64,000 bases of DNA, taken from the NCBI RefSeq assembly GCF_010093595.1, contig NW_022985473.1, forward strand, positions 298,047 through 362,046, in the 5' to 3' direction. Under the pieces are notes generated by a model. That model had not been told where the DNA came from, did not search any database, and saw only the letters and a program-made list of their open reading frames with translations. Positions 58,192 to 64,000 of this stretch are shown one piece after another. How positions within the stretch are numbered: the first letter of the stretch is position 1; every line of letters begins with the position of its first letter. This DNA is from Mytilinidion resinicola (taxonomy: Eukaryota > Ascomycota > Dothideomycetes > Mytilinidiales > Mytilinidiaceae). Both the position numbers and the translations under genes were made by a program.

Positions 58192-59289
58192 TGGGCTCGT
58201 GGTATGCATGGCTCAATAAGGGGGAAATGGCACAAACCTGGGAGAGCAAGTGAATCTGGTGGTTTAATGGCTTTTGGACCATAACAAATCGTCTGTAACT
58301 CAAAGCGTCATCACGAAGCCCATGTTCAAGCGTGACCTAAGTCATGACCTCCCATTCACAGTTTCACTAAGTACTATCACCCAGAACATTCCACAGCCCA
58401 GGCATACATCGCATTACTGCATACAGATGTAGAGCCACACGGAATCTTCCCAGCCACCCAAATTTTCAAGCCTCAACACAAACACTCATGGAGCTTGACC
58501 CACGCACCTGTCCAGATGTGGCGAATATTGAACATAGTCGAGATGGCTAAACCATGCGGCGAAGACTGCAACTGCCCTCTGGGCACCTTCCTCTGCATTC
58601 CGATGGAATGATGGGCTCTGTTCGTGTACGTTCACCTGACTGACTACCACGGAAACTCTTTGACTTTCAAGCTCTGCTCCTTTTTTCATCCTTCCCAGCT
58701 TCGAGGATGTCCCATCTTATGCCCATTGCGGCAAGGCCGTAGCGCCCTGCCTCCGACTAAAAGGCTCTCCGCCAAATTACAGAGACCCCCGGGCACATGA
58801 AACTACATTATATTCCAATTTGCGTACAGCTTTGCATCATTAGACCGAACCTAACAGCACCACCACGCCGTCAAAAATGCATTCGTCAGCGCTCGCTCAA
58901 TCTGGCTTACATTAGTCTACGTCATGTGGTATCTATATTAGGCGCATTGGGCCAAGATCCCCCGCAAGAGGTACAGCTGCGCTTGGTTCAGCAGTCTGAA
59001 GACATTCAAGTCTAGAAATGGGAGTAATGGGAGTAATGGCAGAAGTGTAAGAAGTTAAAAGAGACTATATTGGACGCACTGAACTACCACTGATGTCTGA
59101 TTTAGAGAACGTAATTGAACGCACCAAGCGCTCCTCCTGCTATCCTTCACAGCACACTAAAACACCTCCGACGAGACAAATTCTGCGCTACTTTTATGCC
59201 TTGAATAAGAGAACGTGAAACAAACGCACACAACGCTCCGCCTAGCACCTTTCATGGCGCACTAGGACAAACCCCAGGCGAAAAACTTC
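58192..59289. other. Intergenic
   Basis: Between convergent M6 and secreted-protein genes. A short repeat of GGGAGTAAT occurs near 59020. Nothing else seen. Confidence 0.5.
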
Positions 59290-60017
59290 TCAAGCATAGA
59301 TCTTGATGAACCCGGTAGTCTCATTCGCTTGCAGCGCCGCACCCGTAGTCGGATCAGCACTGTTCGGGCCCAAAAGGCGGATGAGGAAGTAATCGAGACC
59401 GCTCGACCCCTGATCGGCGGGATAGTACTTGAAGCCCCAAGTCGTGGAGGCATTGTAGCCGCCGAGGAAGACGCCGTCCTGCTTGGTGCCGTTGATGTAG
59501 TGCTCGAAGATCTTGACCTCGTCGCCGTCAATCTTCCACATCAGCTCGGCGTCGTAAGGGTACGGCGAGAGCACTAGCGGCGTCCATTGGTAGTTGGTAG
59601 GGGCACCGGCGGCGGTGAGGTCGGTGGGGACGCGGGCATTCAAGCCGTTGCTTTGGCACTGGAGCGGGGTCTTTGCGTACTTGTTGTCGTTTGGGAAGGT
59701 TATCTGGGGAGGTGTCAGCGAAACTAAAGCTATTCACATGGCGCACTGAATTAGAATACCGATCCCCATCGCAGCTCTGGCTTCGTGTCGAAGGCGACAG
59801 AGTATACACTCGTGTCCGAGAAACCTTCAATGGCCGTATTGTCGGTGGACACGGTTTGAAGCACCCATGGCCCGGCAACTCCAGTGTCGGCGTCATATCC
59901 AGGATACGAAGAACATCCTGCAGGAAGGGCACTGACGGTGACGGCTGGGACAGCATGAGCCGCCGGTAAAGAATAGAGGAAAGTCGCAACTGCGAAAGCG
60001 ACAGATTTGGAAACCAT
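59290..60017 (-). CDS. Small secreted protein, unknown function
   Basis: Exons 60017-59760 and 59703-59290 (56-base intron) give 223 aa. A clear signal peptide, MVSKSVAFAVATFLYSLPAA with AHA|VPAV cleavage, is followed by AGCSSYPGYDADTGVAGPWV, ELRWGS joined to ITFPNDNKYAKTPLQCQSNG, YPYDAELMWKIDGDEVKIFE and ASTTWGFKYYPADQGSSGLD, ending TTGFIKIYA. Two or three Cys and two sequons (NGT, NAS). The pattern of aromatic and acidic strands suggests a beta-rich fold. I do not recognise it; related secreted proteins of plant-associated fungi are annotated as hypothetical or effector-like. Expression or pathogenic role cannot be read from sequence. Confidence 0.75.
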
Positions 60018-60860
60018 TTTGATTTTTGATGATTGACTGAAAGAATGGAAAGATAGGCAGGTCAATTGCCACGAACGGTAACGAATGATGCTGATACATG
60101 ATCTCGACGACGGACGATCCTTATATATTTCTTGCCCCTAGAGCGTGGTCCGTGGATAGTGGTGAGAATTTAAATTGCAACAACGGGTGGAACGGGTACG
60201 AAGGCAGCACCGCGTCATTCGCGGTTTATTTAAGGGATTATCGCCCGTGCACTGCCATTTCGGTTCCAAGTCGCAGACTTTAAACCATTCCCTGGTTAGG
60301 CAGCGGGGGAAGCCTGGCGAGTTCGGACCACCAGCACCACTATACGATGTGAATAATTAATAAAGGGGGTTGTACCTAGGCAATATGGTGAGCTAGTCTA
60401 CAGAGCCAATAATCCTTCTAGGCTGCAGAGCATACTTTTTCTTCGCATAGATGCGTCGCACCAAAGTATCCGAGAACTTCATCTGCTTGGCTGCTAAAGG
60501 TAGTTGGTCGTGTTGTGTAATCAAAGGCTGGATCGTGAGGAAGAAAGATATCTCGTTAAGAAATAAGGGGTTGAGTAATATCACGTGATACAAGGCTGTA
60601 TTGGGTTAGTAGAGTAGTCTTTGTGTCTAGCGTGATCTTGATGACCTCTCCTCTGCGCAACTTCCCATCTATCCATTCTTATCAAGAAAATCAGACAAGC
60701 ATTTGAATGAATATGGAGCCCTATTCTAGGAAGCTATCTCAGATGGGCGCCTCAATGCTTAGTAACAGCTCACCCGTTCGTCATCCACAACAGATTACAA
60801 ATCCAGAATATATACCCAATAAAGAGCCATGCTCCATCTCCATATCCATTTGAACACCGC
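60018..60860. other. Divergent intergenic with an ATCACGTGAT site
   Basis: Lies between the secreted-protein and oxidoreductase genes. ATCACGTGAT at 60580-60589 is 272 bases upstream of the oxidoreductase start. No gene is supported. Confidence 0.55.
60580..60589. promoter_or_regulatory. ATCACGTGAT palindrome
   Basis: A perfect 10-base palindrome with a bHLH E-box core, in the promoter region of the Gfo/Idh/MocA gene. Confidence 0.45.
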
Positions 60861-62175
60861 ATGGAACTATTGTCTCATATTTCCTCTATGGCTTCCCTAG
60901 TATCGGCGAAGAAACCCCTTCGCGTTGCCCTAATTGGGCTCTCCTCTTCCGCAACTACATCATGGGCCTCAGCCGCCCATCTTCCCGCGCTCAAGACACC
61001 CGCTGGCCTCTCACGATTCACCATCGTAGCCCTATGCAATAGCAGCGTTGCTGCTGCTCAGACCGCTATCAAAGCCTACGACCTCGCGCCAACCACCAAG
61101 GCATACGGCTCCCCAGAAGATCTGGCCAATGATCCCGATATCGACCTTGTGATTTGCAACACACGAGTCGACAAGCACTACGAGACCGTCTTACCGAGTA
61201 TCAAGGCTGGAAAAGATGCGTACATCGAGTGGCCCATTGCCTCAAATAAGGCTCACATCGATGAGTTGGCGAAGCTGGTAAAAGCGAAGGGCAGCAGGGT
61301 TGCGGTTGGACTACAAGGAAGACTCGCCCCTCCGGTGCTTAAGCTCAAGGAGATTATTGAAACCGGAGAACTCGGCAAAGTGCTGAGCAGTGAAATTCAG
61401 GAATATGGCGGTACTAATTCGAGAGAATTCTTGCCCCCTGGGTTGCAGTATTTCGCCAAGCGGGAAATTGGCGGGAACCCCATTACCATTGGATTCGGGC
61501 ACAGTGAGTACACCTAAGCATAGTAAGAAGTCGGGAAGGCTTATGTATGCGCAGTTGTCGATCTTGTTCAATCAGTGTTGGGAGATCTAGTTCCAGGTTC
61601 AGTGGCTGCGCGTCTCCAGCTCCAACGTCCTGATGTCCGGATTCGGGATCCCAAAATCGGTGAAATCGTCGAGACGATTCGTTCAGATGTTCCTGACTTG
61701 ATCTCGTTACACGGTATGGTTTCTAGGGTCATTCTCGAATATAGTACAAAACATCGATCTAATCGAACGTGAAGGAGCCCTTCCAACGTCACCTCGTACG
61801 CAGCCCTCGGCTACTTTGTCATTCTTTTTCCGGCGCGGTGCACCATTTCCCGGGGATCCCGCCCTGACGTGGACTATCACTTGCCAATTGGGAGCGATTC
61901 GGCTCGTTGCTCCCTCCGGTACTTCGCTTGGAGCAGGCGGCTACGATGAGCCTGTCAGAATTCACATCCATAAATTTGACAAAGACGTGGTAGATGAGGT
62001 CCCATGGGAGTGGGATGAGCTGCAAGAGGAGGTCCCCATTATGGGAAGGAGTGTTCTGAGGCACCTGTTCAACTTTGCTGATGGCTTGGAAGAAGGGAAA
62101 GGATGGGTTGGAATTGAAGCTGCGGCGAAGAGAGCGGATCAGATTGAAGGGTGGCTAAAAGACGCCAGGTTTTAG
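60861..62175 (+). CDS. Gfo/Idh/MocA-type oxidoreductase (Gal80-like)
   Basis: Exons 60861-61503, 61555-61713 and 61775-62175 give 400 aa. The NADP Rossmann fold begins LRVALIGLSSSATTSWASAA and continues HLPALKTPAG, ALCNSSVAAAQTAIKAYDLA and DPDIDLVICNTRVDKHYETV. The family Lys-Pro step is replaced: DAYIEWPIASNKAHIDELAK has WP where most enzymes have E-K-P. The C-terminal sheet domain includes VAVGLQGRLAPPVLKLKEII, LSSEIQEYGGTNSREFLPPG and, across splices, GNPITIGFGHIVDLVQSVLG and LPTSPRTQPSATLSFFFRRG. The missing Lys resembles yeast Gal80, which is a regulator with dehydrogenase ancestry, and several fungal homologues. It could be enzymatic or regulatory. An internal ATG (60888, MASLVSAKKP) is an equally good start. 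Confidence 0.85.
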
Positions 62176-62661
62176 AGGTTGAAGATGAACAGATCCAGGA
62201 TAAAGCGTTGGCAATCTGCAAGACTGTTGCGGTGGACATACAGTACTATGACACAAGTTTGGGCATTCCTTGCAACTGCGTGGGGTACCTCGATAGGCTT
62301 CGCAACCTCTAAATACGATGTAAAACTCTACGCAGTGGAAATAGGGCTACCGTTTGACTGACAGAAGACGAGTTGGCTGGGTTCCTCCTTACCGTGGTGC
62401 CTAAGTAGCAAGAAAAGAGGCAGAATACATCTACTTTTTGCTAATATGTTTTATAGACCTCAAGTACGATAAAAAGGCTGATGCATATGGAATTAGGTTA
62501 CCTTTGAAATAGCCGAACATCTGCTAGCGGGGCTACTTCTGACGGTCGTGTTGAGTGAGTAAGAGTCAAGCCTAATAAGTGAGATTTTCGTGTGTCCAAA
62601 CTTACAACCTAGTACTGTACGAGTATATCCAACATACAACAATCGCCAGCCTACCTCGTCA
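62176..62661. other. Intergenic
   Basis: Between convergent oxidoreductase and M35-like genes. Nothing seen. Confidence 0.5.
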
Positions 62662-63977
62662 TCAACTTCGTAGGTGGCATGACATCCATAGAATCATGAG
62701 AACAGTAAGCCCAAACACCGTGTAAGTAAGAATCCGAAGTGTGCGTTCTGATGGGCCTGGGGGTTCTGGGAGCGGCGGCGCAGGACGATAAGATAGGGCC
62801 TGAGGAACCTGAAGCTTCCGGGTCCGTGACTGAAATCTCGAGTGCTCTTGACCTGCTGATTGGACGGCCGGTGGTCGGAGCGCTGGAAGGGGTTTTGCCC
62901 AGCCCCCGACTCCTTCAAAGGTGAAGTCCTCGAATAGCATTGACATTGCGAACATCACGTACGTGTCGACAGTCTGCAGAGTGATATATCTGTGGATGAC
63001 TCCCGTCATCGCGGCGTTCATCGGGTATAATCTCGCCAACATGTATGACTGTTCGTACCCGTAGAGGTGTCTTCCAAGTTCATGTTGGGGTTTGTTCGGC
63101 GGCAGCATGTTATGGTATGTATGTTCATCAGCCATGATGTAAAAAAGGTCATAAAGGTGCAGATAAAGGCGCAGAAGCTCATGTAGCAAAAGGGTGCTCA
63201 GTCCCTCTACTCCATCCAGACGTGTTCCATTTTGTAGGGTTTTCGCGTGACTGTTCCCGTTATAGAGAAGCGCTGCGTGATTGATCGTAGCTGGAGCGTG
63301 GAAGCTAGACTCGCAAATGTAAACATAGCTGTGCAGAAAGACTGTTCCTGCGCCTCCGAATTCATTGCACCAGAGATCATTTGAATATCTCGCATCGTGC
63401 TGCCATTCCGTGACCCACGGTCGTATTCCTTTCAGACCATCTCCTGGGCCGATCTTCCAGGATGAGGAAATTTGATCGCCGGGATCAAGCGACAGGAGTA
63501 ACTTCATCCGGACCGAGTTGGGCGTCAAATCTGGAATCTCCGCCCCTTCCTTGACTTTAGTAGCAAACTTGTCTCCACAGAAGAGCTTCGGTCGCAGAAC
63601 TGGATCCTGGTGGTGCCTGGTCTCGAAGCCATGTTGTGCAATAGCCTTGTACACGTTCCTAATGTACATCAACGCAAATCTGATTTCGGGTAATCGGGCT
63701 ACTTCCGAGGGGTTTGGGTCTGGGTTGATACGAATGCCGAAAAGATCGAACAAGGACTGGGACGCTTTGTTCCAACGCAAGTAACCATAGTTGTCCTCGG
63801 TTCTGGTCGGTCGAGGTTGGCTAAGCTTTTTCATACATTCTACTCCCCTTGGGCCATGATGATGGCCTCCTCGTAAGCTTCTTCCAGTTTCGAGAGATGA
63901 TCATCGCAGCCACCGATATCTGTCAGCCCTCGACTCAGGTTAAATTGATGTGAACTCTGATTTCTATAGACGTCTAG
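62662..63977 (-). CDS. M35-like protein with lost zinc His and C-terminal anchor (partial, frameshifted)
   Basis: The main frame is 63834-62662 (390 codons). Upstream, 63977-63843 reads in another frame RNQSSHQFNLSRGLTDIGGC then KLEEAYEEAIIMAQGE; adding one G to GGGG (forward CCCC 63845-63848) fuses them as AIIMAQGGVECMKKLSQ. No ATG lies upstream in that frame, so a first exon beyond the window edge is likely. The order of motifs matches fungal M35-type (deuterolysin-like) proteins: FCGDKF, VYICESSF, the metal helix STLLLHELLRLYLHLYD where HExxH has become HELLR, then YGYEQSYMLARLY and QTVDTYVMFAMSML. With the second His replaced by Arg, zinc binding is unlikely, so a pseudo-protease is probable. 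A C-terminal hydrophobic helix (ILTYTVFGLTVLMILWMSCH) is unusual for this secreted family. Partial at the right edge. Confidence 0.6.
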
Positions 63978-64000
63978 CTAGTTGTATATATACTAGGGGA

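Overview
The window is nuclear DNA of a filamentous ascomycete (Pezizomycotina, perhaps Dothideomycetes; the class is a guess). Coding regions are cut by short GT-AG introns of about 45-100 bases with CTAAC/CTGAC-like branch sites, genes lie on both strands in unrelated order, and recognisable genes include a HapX iron regulator, a GT69 mannosyltransferase and M35-like, M6 and PQ-loop families. I rebuilt exon structures by hand from splice signals and reading phase. I found no rRNA, no convincing tRNA, no CRISPR array and no intact transposon.

Layout. 0-6 kb: a small four-helix membrane protein, a long gene-free stretch, and a CASTOR-like ACT-domain protein. 6.9-16.9 kb: WDR83 and pICln in divergent orientation, a TauD-type dioxygenase with eight exons, a secreted/anchored S/T-rich surface protein, a GT69 glycosyltransferase and a trans-enoyl-reductase-like MDR. 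17.5-26.5 kb: an unrecognised four-exon gene, a 3-kb gene-free stretch, the rRNA-processing nuclease NOB1, and the bZIP iron regulator HapX. 28.4-42.9 kb: mostly housekeeping genes: PQ-loop protein and AIG2-like cyclotransferase (divergent), a Ulp2-type SUMO protease with eight exons, a class II eIF4E-like cap-binding protein, PP1 inhibitor 2 and an M18 aminopeptidase. 43.4-64 kb: an accessory-looking region with two related two-exon membrane microproteins and a relic between them, an HSL-type hydrolase, a seven-helix protein with a cysteine-rich ectodomain, an unknown Q/P-rich protein, a UGT-like glycosyltransferase, a flavin monooxygenase, an M6 metalloprotease, a small secreted protein, a Gfo/Idh/MocA oxidoreductase and, running off the right edge, an M35-like protein that has lost the second zinc histidine and carries a C-terminal membrane anchor.

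The genes do not form one pathway or an obvious biosynthetic cluster. The best functional coupling is WDR83/pICln, two splicing-linked factors sharing a 324-base divergent promoter. Three things most deserve attention. (i) Three separate genes are broken by what looks like one missing G in a GGGG run, which points to a systematic sequencing or assembly error rather than three pseudogenes. (ii) The microprotein group at 43.5-44.9 kb and the cysteine-rich seven-helix protein at 46.8-48.5 kb are families I do not recognise. (iii) The 10-base palindrome ATCACGTGAT occurs four times outside coding sequence, about 65 times more often than expected by chance.
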